The notes beneath the pieces were generated by a model, which saw only the letters and a program-made list of their open reading frames with translations, was not told the origin of the DNA and searched no databases. DNA of 64,000 nt from Pseudomonas fluorescens (GTDB lineage: Bacteria; Pseudomonadota; Gammaproteobacteria; Pseudomonadales; Pseudomonadaceae), in contig NZ_CABVIR010000004.1 in assembly GCF_902498065.1 (NCBI RefSeq), positions 451,126-515,125 on the forward strand. Reading direction: 5' to 3'. The position numbers and the translations under genes were made by a program. This document shows, piece after piece, positions 17,832 through 26,032 of the stretch. The first letter of the stretch is position 1. Each line of letters opens with the position of its first letter.

Positions 17832-18520
17832 CCAGTGCACGCATCCTCATTGTCGAGGACGAGGCCAACATCCGCCGTTTCATCGGTATCGCGCTGCAGG
17901 ATGAAGGTTTTCAGGTGTTCGAAGCCGACAACGTCAAGCGCGCCCTGATCCACGCCGCCAGCCGTCAACCGGATCTGGTGATTGTCGATCTGGGCTTGCC
18001 CGACGGTGACGGCAAACAATTGATCAGCGAGCTGCGGGGCTGGATGACGGTGCCGATTCTGGTGCTGTCGGCGCGTGATCGTGAAGAGGAAAAAGTGGCG
18101 GCGCTGGATGCGGGTGCCGACGATTACCTGGTTAAACCCTTCGGCGTGCCCGAGTTGCTGGCGCGAATCCGCGCCCAGTTGCGTCGACATGTGCAGAACG
18201 GGACCGCCGCCGTCACCAGCAAGGTGACGTTCGGCATGATCGAAGTGGACCTGGCCACGCACGAGGTCCGGCGCGAGGGCCAATCGGTCCATCTGACGCC
18301 CATCGAGTATCGCCTGCTGTGTGCGCTGATTCGCGGACAAGGCCGGGTCATGACCCATCGCCAGTTACTGCTGGAAGTGTGGGGCCTGGACTACGTTGAT
18401 CGTGCTCACTATCTGCGGGTGCACATGGCGCACCTGCGGCAAAAACTCGAGGCCGATGCGGCCCAGCCGCAGCATTTCATCACCGAATTGCAGGTGGGTT
18501 ATCGTTTGGTGGGGCTGTAG
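17828..18520 (+). CDS. kdpE: Kdp operon response regulator KdpE
   Basis: A 230-residue OmpR-family regulator. Receiver domain: acidic pair EDEA near residues 10-13, phospho-acceptor Asp in VIVDLGLPDGDG, and the conserved Lys in YLVKPFG. The C-terminal winged helix carries HLTPIEYRLLCAL and YLRVHMAHLRQKLE. It is activated by KdpD and switches on the kdp promoter. ATGA overlap with kdpD ensures coupled translation. Confidence 0.95.
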   Translation: MTSARILIVEDEANIRRFIGIALQDEGFQVFEADNVKRALIHAASRQPDLVIVDLGLPDGDGKQLISELRGWMTVPILVLSARDREEEKVAALDAGADDYLVKPFGVPELLARIRAQLRRHVQNGTAAVTSKVTFGMIEVDLATHEVRREGQSVHLTPIEYRLLCALIRGQGRVMTHRQLLLEVWGLDYVDRAHYLRVHMAHLRQKLEADAAQPQHFITELQVGYRLVGL

Positions 18521-18658
18521 AGAAGGGCAGGTGCTGGTTGCAGCGCCAGGCCTTGTCGTACGAGTGCCGGGTGTCGGGCATTCGAGGGCCGGCAAGTGTT
18601 GTTAGAATTGGCGAGCGATACTCTGTCATCTCACTTGCCCCAAGGTTGCTGTTCTGCC

Positions 18659-19156
18659 ATGAACTCGTCGAACCCTGTCATCCGAAACGTCCTGCCCGCT
18701 GATCTGGACCGCTGCTACGCCATCGAAACCGTTGCCTACGAAGGCGACGAAGCCGCCACCCGAGAAAAAATAGCCACCCGCATCGCCACCTGGCCCGAGG
18801 GGTTTATCGTCGCCGAGGTGGACGGCGTGGTCGCCGGTTTCATCAATTCCGGGGCGGCGTATCAGGTGGAGATGTCCGACGAAGCGTTCAAGGAGCTGAT
18901 CGGCCACGACGCGGCCGGCCCGCATGTGGTGATCATGTCGGTGGTGGTGCATCCGGATTATCAGGGGCAGGGTTTGGCGAAACGCTTGATGGGCGAGTTC
19001 ATCGAGCGCATGCGTGCGTTAGGCAAGACCAGCATCAACCTGATGTGCAAGGAACGGCATATTCCGCTGTATGCCGGATTCGGGTTTGCCTACGTCAAAC
19101 CTTCCGCGTCAGACCACGGCGGGATGGCGTGGCATGAGATGGTGTTGGCGTTGTAA
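18659..19156 (+). CDS. GNAT-family N-acetyltransferase
   Basis: A 165-residue acetyltransferase of the GNAT fold. The acetyl-CoA pyrophosphate loop VVVHPDYQGQGLAKRLM lies near residues 99-115, followed by NLMCKERHIPLYAGFGF, the usual C-terminal motif B. The form resembles arylalkylamine/spermidine-type GNATs. Substrate unknown. The internal ATG gives normal family length; the frame upstream lacks homology. Confidence 0.85.
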   Translation: MNSSNPVIRNVLPADLDRCYAIETVAYEGDEAATREKIATRIATWPEGFIVAEVDGVVAGFINSGAAYQVEMSDEAFKELIGHDAAGPHVVIMSVVVHPDYQGQGLAKRLMGEFIERMRALGKTSINLMCKERHIPLYAGFGFAYVKPSASDHGGMAWHEMVLAL

Positions 19157-19182
19157 CGGATCCAGCGACCACTGAAGATCCT

Positions 19183-19210
19183 TGTGGGAGCGAGCCTGCT
19201 CGCTCCCACA
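19183..19210. repeat. Single REP hairpin
   Basis: TGTGGGAGCGAG pairs with CTCGCTCCCACA around CCTG. It lies between the convergent GNAT and flavoprotein genes and may end both transcripts. Confidence 0.75.
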
Positions 19211-19225
19211 GTGTCAGGCGTCGTG

Positions 19226-19831
19226 TCAGTAGAGACTGTCCCGCACTCGGGCCGGTGCTTCGCGGTCATACGTCTCGGCATCAAACTGCCCGTCATTCAA
19301 GCGTTTGTGAAATGCCCCCGCCGTCGGCAGCGCCGAGCGATCCAGGTGCTTCTCGGGGTTCCACACATCCGAACGCACCATCGCTTTCGAACAGTGGAAA
19401 AACGCCGCCTCCACTGTCACCAGCATCACCGTGCGCGCCGGTTTGCCGTTGACCGCGAAGCTTTCCAGTAACCCCGGTTCATCGCTGATCTGCGCCGTGC
19501 CGTTGACCCGTAACGTCTCGCCGATCCCCGGGATGATGAACAGCAGCGACACCCGCGAGTCGAGCACCACATTGCGTAGCGTGTCGATGCGGTTGTTGCC
19601 CGGGCGATCCGGGATCGCCAGGGTGCGCTCATCGATGATTCGCACAAAACCCGGTGTGTCGCCGCGCGGTGAGCCGTCCAGGCCGTCGGGGCCGACGGAG
19701 CTGATGATCACCAGCGGCGAGGCGCGAACCATCGCTTGATAGTCCTCGTTCAGAAAGGCGATTTGCTTGCGCACGGCGCGTTCGTGGGGCAGGCCGTAGA
19801 TTGCTTCCAGTGCTTCGATGCTGTCGAGCAT
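19226..19831 (-). CDS. FMN-binding pyridoxamine 5'-phosphate oxidase-like protein (MSMEG_1061 type)
   Basis: A 201-residue split-barrel flavoprotein. Features include ASPLVIISSVGPDGLDGSPRGD, LAIPDRPGNNRIDTLRNV and LLFIIPGIGETLRVNGTA, typical of the FMN-dependent PPOX family, where the second and third bind FMN phosphate. It probably reduces or oxidises a small molecule; the substrate is unknown. The start is the ATG at 19831 after GAGGTGGTT. It follows the next gene (GNAT) by only seven bases, so the two form an operon. Confidence 0.85.
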   Translation of the reverse strand: MLDSIEALEAIYGLPHERAVRKQIAFLNEDYQAMVRASPLVIISSVGPDGLDGSPRGDTPGFVRIIDERTLAIPDRPGNNRIDTLRNVVLDSRVSLLFIIPGIGETLRVNGTAQISDEPGLLESFAVNGKPARTVMLVTVEAAFFHCSKAMVRSDVWNPEKHLDRSALPTAGAFHKRLNDGQFDAETYDREAPARVRDSLY

Positions 19832-19838
19832 AACCACC

Positions 19839-20324
19839 TCAGAAAATCAGGCCCATGCGCCGTTCGTAACCGATCCGGCCCTTGTAGGCTTCGCCGCTGT
19901 CGACCCAGCCGAATTTGGCATACAGCGCAATGGCAGCCTCGTTGTCCGCATCCACCGACAACTCCAGCGCCCTGATTTCGGGAAAGGCCTCGCGCGCCAC
20001 GTCGGGCAGGGCTTGCAGGCAGGCCCTGCCATAACCTTTGCCTTGATGACGTTGGTCAACTTGCAGGGCATGCAGGGTGGCGCTGTGTTCGTCGGCCCAG
20101 GCGGGCAGCACCGGCGGGCGTTTGAGCAGCAGGAAAGCCACCGGAACATCCTCGACCAGCAGGGCAAATCCCTTAACGCCGGGGCCGGGTTTGGACAGCA
20201 GGGTGTGCAACGCACCGTGGATGTCGCCGGAGAACCTGATCTGTTCCTGATGAACTTCGATGGCCTCGACCTGCTGGCACTGGTGCGCGTTCAGGGTTTC
20301 GTAAGGCACGAGTCGGGCTGTCAC
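19839..20324 (-). CDS. GNAT-family N-acetyltransferase
   Basis: About 161 residues, with acetyl-CoA binding loop LQVDQRHQGKGYGRACLQALP and C-terminal ELSVDADNEAAIALYAKFGWVDSGE. A GTG start at 20324 with AAAGGACACTCCA in front fits better than the ATG at 20381, which would add an unrelated tail. It is cotranscribed with the flavoprotein gene. Substrate unknown. Confidence 0.8.
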   Translation of the reverse strand: MTARLVPYETLNAHQCQQVEAIEVHQEQIRFSGDIHGALHTLLSKPGPGVKGFALLVEDVPVAFLLLKRPPVLPAWADEHSATLHALQVDQRHQGKGYGRACLQALPDVAREAFPEIRALELSVDADNEAAIALYAKFGWVDSGEAYKGRIGYERRMGLIF

Positions 20325-20400
20325 TGGAGTGTCCTTTTTCCAACAGAAATGAGCCTCGGATTCTAGCGAGTTTGCGCCCATGGTTTATTTTTATTTCGAC

Positions 20401-20427
20401 TGTCGATTTGGCGTCTTGCCAGGCGAC
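20401..20427 (+). promoter_or_regulatory. Candidate ECF42-type sigma promoter
   Basis: TGTCGA (20401-20406) and CGAC (20424-20427) are 17 bases apart. From memory this resembles the -35 TGTCGA / -10 CGA(T/C) pattern described for ECF42 sigma factors. It lies 38 bases upstream of the first gene of a SnoaL/DGPF/ECF42-like module, consistent with self-activation. Confidence 0.55.
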
Positions 20428-20465
20428 TAAGGGTGTCTTCACAACAAAAACCACGGAGAACCATC

Positions 20466-20891
20466 ATGACGGCTACACACGAAATCCAGACCCTGATCGA
20501 CACCTATCGCCAGGCGGTGATCGCCAAGGATGTCGAGAAAATCATGGCCCTGTATGCCGACGACCTTGTCTCCTACGACGCGGTCAAGGCCCTGCAATTT
20601 CGCGGCAAGCCCGCTTACCGCGCGCATTGGCTGGAATGCATGGAAATGTGCCAGGGCGCGCATAAATTCGACTTCGACCACATGAACATCGTGGCCGATG
20701 AGCACATCGCCTTCGCCCATTGGCTGGCCCATTGCGGCGGCACCAACGACCAGGGTGAAACCCAGGCCTGCTGGATGCGCGTGACCGCTTGCTATCGGCG
20801 CGAGGCCGGCCAATGGCGCATCGTCCACGAACACTGGTCGGCCCCGTTCGACATGATGAGCGGCACTGCGCTGTTCAACCTGGAGCCCTGA
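20466..20891 (+). CDS. SnoaL-like / NTF2-fold protein
   Basis: A 141-residue cone-shaped NTF2-like protein: TLIDTYRQAVIAKDVEKIMALYADDLVSYDAV at the N-terminus and GQWRIVHEHWSAPFD near the C-terminus are typical of SnoaL-like/DUF4440 ketosteroid-isomerase-type folds. Reaction unknown. It is the first gene of the module with a DGPF protein and an ECF sigma factor and lies directly behind a matching promoter. GGAGAACCATC precedes the ATG. Confidence 0.82.
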   Translation: MTATHEIQTLIDTYRQAVIAKDVEKIMALYADDLVSYDAVKALQFRGKPAYRAHWLECMEMCQGAHKFDFDHMNIVADEHIAFAHWLAHCGGTNDQGETQACWMRVTACYRREAGQWRIVHEHWSAPFDMMSGTALFNLEP

Positions 20892-20958
20892 TCGTCGGGA
20901 AGTGCCACCCACGCGCCAAACTGCAGCCATAGTTGATCAGTTCGATCCGGAGAGCCCC

Positions 20959-21303
20959 ATGAAGTATTTATGCCTGGTCTACAGCAATGAACAGGAGTTG
21001 CACTCACTGCCCGACAGCCCCAAGGACGCCGAGTGCATGGCCTACGCCGAATCGATCCAGGGCAGCGGCCGCATGCTCGCCGCCGAAGCGCTGGAGTCGG
21101 TGCAGACCGCCACCACCGTGCGTATGCGCAACGGCAAAGTGTCGATCACCGACGGCCCGTTCGCCGAAACCAAGGAGCAACTGGCCGGCTTCTACCTGAT
21201 CGACGCCAAAGACCTCAATGAAGCCCTCCAGGTCGCCGGCGACATTCCGGCGGCCCGGGTCGGCTGCGTCGAAGTGCGACCGGTTCGTCAATTGAATCCC
21301 TGA
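20959..21303 (+). CDS. YciI-like DGPF-domain protein
   Basis: A 114-residue YCII-fold protein with the signature DGPFAETKEQLAGFYLI near residues 66-82. Such DGPF proteins are encoded beside ECF42 sigma factors in many bacteria, and the pair is thought to respond to a stress; the biochemical role is unsettled. The ATG at 20959 follows GGAGAGCCCC, giving the normal length. Confidence 0.9.
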   Translation: MKYLCLVYSNEQELHSLPDSPKDAECMAYAESIQGSGRMLAAEALESVQTATTVRMRNGKVSITDGPFAETKEQLAGFYLIDAKDLNEALQVAGDIPAARVGCVEVRPVRQLNP

Positions 21304-21327
21304 GTCACAACAAAAAAGGAGGTCCCT

Positions 21328-21363
21328 GTGGTGACGCCGTTGACTGAAGGCATTCGGGACTGA
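21328..21363 (+). CDS. Leader mini-ORF coupled to the ECF sigma gene
   Basis: An 11-codon frame starting at tandem GTG codons, with a near-perfect ribosome-binding site AAGGAGGT seven bases before it. It ends TGA in the sequence TGATG that also forms the sigma-factor ATG. The sigma start itself lacks a good site, so the mini-ORF may deliver ribosomes by translational coupling. Tentative. Confidence 0.4.
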   Translation: MVTPLTEGIRD

Positions 21364-22598
21364 TGGCTGACGTGTCGGTCAAGGCTCGGGTCGAGCAGGT
21401 TTACCGCGAAGAGTCGCGGCGGATCCTCGCGACCCTGATCCGTTTGCTCGGTGATTTCGATCTGGCCGAGGAGGCTTTGCACGAGGCCTTTTTCGTCGCG
21501 GTCGAGCGTTGGCAGCGTGACGGTGTGCCGGACAATCCACGCGCCTGGCTGGTGTCCACCGGGCGCTTCAAGGCGATCGACGGCTTGCGTCGGCGCGCGC
21601 GGTTTGCCGCGTCCCGACCGATGCTGATCGCGCAACTGGAAGCCCTGGAGCAGGCCGACTGGAGTGACGAAGACGTGGAAGACGATCGCCTGCGTTTGAT
21701 CTTCACCTGCTGTCACCCGGCACTCGCGGCGGATGCTCAAGTGCCGCTGACATTGCGCGAAGTCTGCGACCTGACCACCGAAGAAATCGCCCGGGCGTTT
21801 CTCTCGGCGCCGGCCACCATTGCCCAGCGCATCGTGCGCGCCAAAGCGAAAATCCGCGACGCGAAAATCCCTTATCAGGTGCCGACCCTGGCGGAGTTGC
21901 CCGAGCGTCTCGACAGCGTGCTACGGGTGATTTACCTGGTGTTCAACGAAGGTTACTCGGCGTCCGTCGGCACCGAGCTGACTCGGGAAGACCTGACCCG
22001 CGAGGCCATCCGGCTCGGCCGATTGGTCATGGAGTTGCTGCCCGAACCCGAAGTGATGGGCCTGCTGGCGCTGATGCTGTTGCATGAGTCACGGCGCCCG
22101 GCGCGAACATCGGCCAGTGGCGAGTTGATTGTGCTGGATGAGCAGGACCGTTCGCTGTGGGATGCCGGGTTGATTGCCGAAGGTTGCGCGTTGATCGAGC
22201 GGGCGCTGAGTACGCGGCGATTCGGGCCGTACTGTCTGCAAGCGGCGATTGCGGCGGTGCATGCCGAAGCGATGACGGCGCAGGAGACGGACTGGGCGCA
22301 GATTGCGGGTTTGTATGAGGTGCTGTTGGCGGCGGTGCCTTCGCCGGTGATTGAACTGAATCGCGCGGCGGCGATCTCCAAGCGCGATGGACCGTTGGCG
22401 GGGTTGATGTTGGTTGAAGGGATTCTGAATCGCGGCGAATTGCTGGATTACCACCTGGCGCATTCGGCGCGGGCGGAGTTTTGTCGGCAGTTGGGACGGG
22501 TGGAGGAAGCGCGGGCGGCGTATGAGCGGGCGCTGGAATTGACGCAGCAAGTGCCGGAGCGACGGTTTATCGAGGCGCGGATCAAGGCTTTAAAGTGA
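21363..22598 (+). CDS. ECF RNA polymerase sigma factor, ECF42/SigJ-like with C-terminal extension
   Basis: 411 residues, much longer than a simple ECF sigma. Sigma-70 region 2 (about 10-75, LAEEALHEAFFVAVERW and NPRAWLVSTGRFKAIDGLR), then region 4 (VPLTLREVCDLTTEEIARAFLSAPATIAQRIVRAKAKI), then about 220 residues of DUF6596/TPR-like extension (VFNEGYSAS..., LLAAVPSPVIELNRAAAIS) typical of ECF42. No anti-sigma gene is adjacent, so control probably acts through the extension. It follows the DGPF gene after 59 bases. Confidence 0.88.
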   Translation: MADVSVKARVEQVYREESRRILATLIRLLGDFDLAEEALHEAFFVAVERWQRDGVPDNPRAWLVSTGRFKAIDGLRRRARFAASRPMLIAQLEALEQADWSDEDVEDDRLRLIFTCCHPALAADAQVPLTLREVCDLTTEEIARAFLSAPATIAQRIVRAKAKIRDAKIPYQVPTLAELPERLDSVLRVIYLVFNEGYSASVGTELTREDLTREAIRLGRLVMELLPEPEVMGLLALMLLHESRRPARTSASGELIVLDEQDRSLWDAGLIAEGCALIERALSTRRFGPYCLQAAIAAVHAEAMTAQETDWAQIAGLYEVLLAAVPSPVIELNRAAAISKRDGPLAGLMLVEGILNRGELLDYHLAHSARAEFCRQLGRVEEARAAYERALELTQQVPERRFIEARIKALK

Positions 22599-22620
22599 GG
22601 CGATCTGGCGGGCCCCATCG

Positions 22621-22676
22621 CGGGCAAGCCCGCTCCCACAGGTTCAGCGCAAAACCTGTGGGAGCGGGCTTGCCCG
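22621..22676. repeat. REP inverted pair, 24-bp perfect stem
   Basis: The left arm 22621-22644 (starting CGGGCAAGCCCGCTCC) is an exact reverse complement of 22653-22676, loop of eight bases. It separates the convergent sigma factor and LysR genes and can terminate both. Confidence 0.8.
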
Positions 22677-22696
22677 AGATGAGGTCCGCAGGACCT

Positions 22697-23551
22697 TCAT
22701 TCCAGCATCTTGCCCAACAACCAACTCCCCGCCGGCCCCGGCGGATGCAGCCTCGACCACAGCGCATCGACGAACAGCGGCTTCGGCCAGCCGCGCACCT
22801 TCAATTCCTGCAACGTCCCGGCACCAAAACGCCCCACCAGCCATCGCGGCAACGGCGCCCAGCCGAATCCACCTTGAGCCATTTCCAGCAGCATCAAATA
22901 ACTCGGTGCCGACCAGACGCGCCCCTTTGCACGGCTTTCATACGGATTGACGATCGTCGCCAGACGCAGCTCCCGATGCTGCTGCAACTGCTCCTGATCG
23001 ATTCCGGTCAGAGTCGCCAACGGATGCTCACGAGACACGAACAAAGCGATTTCCGTGCGCTCCTGCACCGTCGAACTGACCAGATCCGGCGGGTAACTGT
23101 CTTGTTGCTCGGCGAACGCCACATGCGCCCGACCGCTTTGCACCAACGCCACCAGGTCATCGCATTCGGCGATCAGGCATTCAAGCTCAAGGTCCGGGTA
23201 ACGCTGCTCGAACGCACTGAGCGCCGCTTCGAAGCGGTCGGACTGATAGGTGTCGGAAATCGCCACGGTCAGCTTCGGCTCAACTCCTTGGGACAACTGG
23301 CTGGCGGTCATTTCCAGGCGACTGGTGGCCGCGAGGATGTCCTCGGCCCGTTGCAACATCACGTGCCCGGCCGGGGTCAATGTGGGCTTGCGGCTGCTGC
23401 GGTCGAACAGCACCAGATTCAGATCGATCTCCAGGCTCGCCACCGCCGCGCTGATGGTCGACTGACTGCGCCCCAGTTTGCGTGCCGCCGCAGAAAACGA
23501 GCCTTGGGTCGCCGCTTGAACAAACGCTTGCAACACTTCCTGAGACGCCAT
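22697..23551 (-). CDS. LysR-family transcriptional regulator (PACE-pump neighbour)
   Basis: A 284-residue LysR regulator: N-terminal helix-turn-helix FVQAATQGSFSAAARKLGRSQSTISAAVASLE (about 10-41), then a type 2 periplasmic-binding-like effector domain. It is divergent from the PACE transporter 90 bases away, the same arrangement as AceR and aceI in Acinetobacter, so it probably activates the pump in response to a biocide or polyamine-like ligand. The inference rests on gene order. Confidence 0.85.
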   Translation of the reverse strand: MASQEVLQAFVQAATQGSFSAAARKLGRSQSTISAAVASLEIDLNLVLFDRSSRKPTLTPAGHVMLQRAEDILAATSRLEMTASQLSQGVEPKLTVAISDTYQSDRFEAALSAFEQRYPDLELECLIAECDDLVALVQSGRAHVAFAEQQDSYPPDLVSSTVQERTEIALFVSREHPLATLTGIDQEQLQQHRELRLATIVNPYESRAKGRVWSAPSYLMLLEMAQGGFGWAPLPRWLVGRFGAGTLQELKVRGWPKPLFVDALWSRLHPPGPAGSWLLGKMLE

Positions 23552-23641
23552 GAACTATCGCCTTGATCGATGGTTATTGGTTATGAAGTATCGGCGTGAG
23601 GATGGATCATGGCAACCACAGTCACTCAGGGAGTTCTGCTC

Positions 23642-24079
23642 ATGAACGCCAACAAATCCATCACTGAACGTATTTTCCAGGCCATCGGCTTTGAACTGCT
23701 GGCCATCGTGATCTGCACCCCGTTACTGGCGTGGATCATGGACAAGCCGATGCTCGACATGGGCGTCGTCACCGTGGTCATTGCGGCACTGGCCTTGGCC
23801 TGGAACGTGATCTTCAACGGGATTTTCGACCGCGTGCTGGCGCGATTCGAGATTGCGCACAACGCTGGGTCGCGAATCGTCCATGCGCTGCTGTTTGAAG
23901 GGGGGTTGGTTGCGGTCGGCGTGCCGCTGATCGCCTGGTGGCTCAACGTCAGCTTGTGGCAGGCATTCCTGCTGGATATCGGCGTGTTGCTGTTTTTCCT
24001 GCCGTACACCTACGTTTACCACTGGGTATATGACGTGGTGCGCGAGCGATGGGTGATGCGCACTTCATGTGAAGGATGA
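23642..24079 (+). CDS. PACE-family efflux transporter
   Basis: A 145-residue membrane protein with four helices arranged as two similar pairs, each a bacterial transmembrane pair domain: ERIFQAIGFELLAIVICTPL and, in the second repeat, RIVHALLFEGGLVAVGVPLIAW. The conserved Glu in helix 1 (FELL) is the proton-coupling residue in AceI. It would export cationic biocides such as chlorhexidine or short polyamines. The ATG at 23642 after GGGAGTT is preferred over the one at 23609. Confidence 0.88.
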   Translation: MNANKSITERIFQAIGFELLAIVICTPLLAWIMDKPMLDMGVVTVVIAALALAWNVIFNGIFDRVLARFEIAHNAGSRIVHALLFEGGLVAVGVPLIAWWLNVSLWQAFLLDIGVLLFFLPYTYVYHWVYDVVRERWVMRTSCEG

Positions 24080-24122
24080 TCGTTGAGCGGGCTGATCGTC
24101 AGCCCGCTCGCATGAGTGCTGT

Positions 24123-24881
24123 TTACAAAAACATCCCGCCCGACGCCTCGACGCGCTGCCCGTTGATCCACTGGCTGCCCGGTGCCAACAGCAGCGCAAT
24201 CACGGCGCCGATGTCGTCCGGCAGACCGACGCGACCCAGTGCGGTATTGGCGGCGACCATTTGGTTCACCTGCGCGTTGTCGCGCACGGTGCCGCCGCCG
24301 AAATCGGTTTCGATCGCGCCCGGCGCCAACGTATTCACCGAGATGCCCCGCGCACCGAGCTCCTTGGCCTGATAACGCGTCAGCACTTCCATCGCGCCTT
24401 TCATCGCCGCGTAAGTGCCGTAACCCGGCAGGCTGAAGCGGGTCAGTCCGCTGGACACGTTGACGATGCGACCGCCATCAGCCAGCAACGGCAGCAACTT
24501 CTGGGTCAGGAAAAACGGCCCTTTCAAATGGATGTTCATCAGCAGGTCGAACTGCTCGACGGTGGTGTCGGCGAAGTTCGCATACACACCGATGCCGGCG
24601 TTGTTGAGCAAGAAGTCGACGTGCTGGCGATCAAAATGGCTGCGCAAGACCTCGGCCACCTGCGTGGCAAAATCAGCGAAGCGCTCGCTCTGGCTGACGT
24701 CCAGTTGCAGCATGGCGGCGCGACCGCCGAGGCTTTCGATTTCTGCGACCAGGGCTTGGGCTTCATCAGCCTTGCTGTTGTAGGTGCCGATGACGTCGAC
24801 GCCTTGGGCGGCCAAGTGCAGGGCGGCGTTTTTGCCGAGGCCGCGGCTGGCGCCGGTGATCAGTGCGATTTTGCGGTTCAT
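24123..24881 (-). CDS. SDR-family NAD(P)-dependent oxidoreductase
   Basis: A 252-residue classical short-chain dehydrogenase. The cofactor motif TGASRGLGKNAAL is at residues 8-20, NNAGIG near 91, catalytic Ser-Tyr-Lys is SS near 142 with YGTYAAMKGA near 155, and PGAIETD near 187 closes the fold. It ends with the common SDR tail NGQRVEASGGMF. Substrate unknown. It is divergent from a LysR gene with a typical LysR box between them. Confidence 0.9.
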   Translation of the reverse strand: MNRKIALITGASRGLGKNAALHLAAQGVDVIGTYNSKADEAQALVAEIESLGGRAAMLQLDVSQSERFADFATQVAEVLRSHFDRQHVDFLLNNAGIGVYANFADTTVEQFDLLMNIHLKGPFFLTQKLLPLLADGGRIVNVSSGLTRFSLPGYGTYAAMKGAMEVLTRYQAKELGARGISVNTLAPGAIETDFGGGTVRDNAQVNQMVAANTALGRVGLPDDIGAVIALLLAPGSQWINGQRVEASGGMFL

Positions 24882-24923
24882 GGGACTTCCTCAGGGGGGG
24901 AGTAACGGTGTGAAGGAAGTTTA

Positions 24924-24946
24924 TTTATCCGCCCTGCGGTGATAAA
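24924..24946. promoter_or_regulatory. LysR-type box
   Basis: Perfect arms TTTATC (24924-24929) and GATAAA (24941-24946) around 11 bases, the T-N11-A pattern of LysR binding sites, midway in the intergenic region between the SDR gene and its divergent LysR regulator. Confidence 0.6.
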
Positions 24947-25001
24947 CAGAGTGAAATTGGAATCACTGGTCGGTTCAGCCGAACAATAGAAGGTCGTCAC
25001 C

Positions 25002-25898
25002 ATGAACAAACTGGAATTGCTGCGCACCTTCGTTCGCGTCAGCGAGATGTCGAGCTTTACCCTTGCCGGCGAGAGCCTGGGGTTGCCACGCTCCACCGTC
25101 TCCGAGCACGTTCAGGCGCTGGAAACGCTGTTAGGCACCCGCTTGCTGCAACGCACCACGCGCCGGGTTCAGGCGACTCAGGACGGCTTGGTGTTGTACG
25201 AGCGCAGTAAGGACTTGCTGTCGCACATGGATGAAATCGAAGGGCTGTTTCGCCAGGACGCGGCTTCGCTCACCGGGCGGATTCGCTTCGATATGCCGAA
25301 CTTTCTTGGCCGCCAGATGGTGTTGCCGCGCTTGCCGGAGTTCATGGCGCTGCACCCCAACCTGGAGCTGGAAATCAGCACCACCGATCGCCGGGTCGAC
25401 CTGCAACGGGAAGGTTTTGATTGCGTGGTGCGGGTCGGCGTGCAACCGGATCAGTCGGTGGTCGCGCGTCGCGTGTGTGATTTTTCGATGGTCAATTGCG
25501 CCAGTCCCGCTTACTTGCAGCGCTACGGCGTGCCGGAAAGCCTTGCGGACCTGACCCGGCATCGACTGGTGCATTACGTCGGCGTCCTGGGTTCGCGTTC
25601 GGAGGGTTTTCTGTATGAGGTCGACGGCAAGCTGCATCGCTTGCCGATGGCGGGCAGCGTCACGGTGAATAGCACCGACGCTTATGAAGCAGCGTGCCTG
25701 GGGGGATTCGGTTTGATTCAGGCGCCGCTCAAGGGCATGCAATCGCACTTGCTCAGCGGTGAGCTGGTGGCAGTGCTGCCTCAGTTGAATGCGCCGTCGA
25801 TGGAGGTGTCGCTGCTCTATGCCCGGCAACGGCATTTGCCGTTGCGGGTCAGAGTGTTCATGGACTGGCTGGCAAACGTCATCCAGTCCACAACCTGA
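25002..25898 (+). CDS. LysR-family transcriptional regulator
   Basis: A 298-residue LysR protein of the group that usually sits beside oxidoreductases. Helix-turn-helix FVRVSEMSSFTLAGESLGLPRSTVSEHVQALE at residues 9-40; effector-binding domain from about 90 on (IRFDMPNFLGRQMVLPRLPEF). It probably controls the divergent SDR gene through the palindrome at 24924-24946. The inducer is unknown. Confidence 0.87.
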   Translation: MNKLELLRTFVRVSEMSSFTLAGESLGLPRSTVSEHVQALETLLGTRLLQRTTRRVQATQDGLVLYERSKDLLSHMDEIEGLFRQDAASLTGRIRFDMPNFLGRQMVLPRLPEFMALHPNLELEISTTDRRVDLQREGFDCVVRVGVQPDQSVVARRVCDFSMVNCASPAYLQRYGVPESLADLTRHRLVHYVGVLGSRSEGFLYEVDGKLHRLPMAGSVTVNSTDAYEAACLGGFGLIQAPLKGMQSHLLSGELVAVLPQLNAPSMEVSLLYARQRHLPLRVRVFMDWLANVIQSTT

Positions 25899-25915
25899 AG
25901 AACAACCCGTGCCCC

Positions 25916-26005
25916 TGTGGGAGCGAGCCTGCTCGCGAAAGCGGTAGCTCAGTCAACAGTGATGTTGAATGTGAAGGCCCCATCGCGAGCAGGCTCGCTC
26001 CCACA
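25916..26005. repeat. REPIN
   Basis: TGTGGGAGCGAGCCTGCTCGCGA at the left, inverted copy ending CGCTCCCACA at 26005, about 45 bases between. It lies between the convergent LysR and methyltransferase genes. Confidence 0.85.
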
Positions 26006-26032
26006 GTGGTTGCATTTCAGTTCAGGGCTGCG

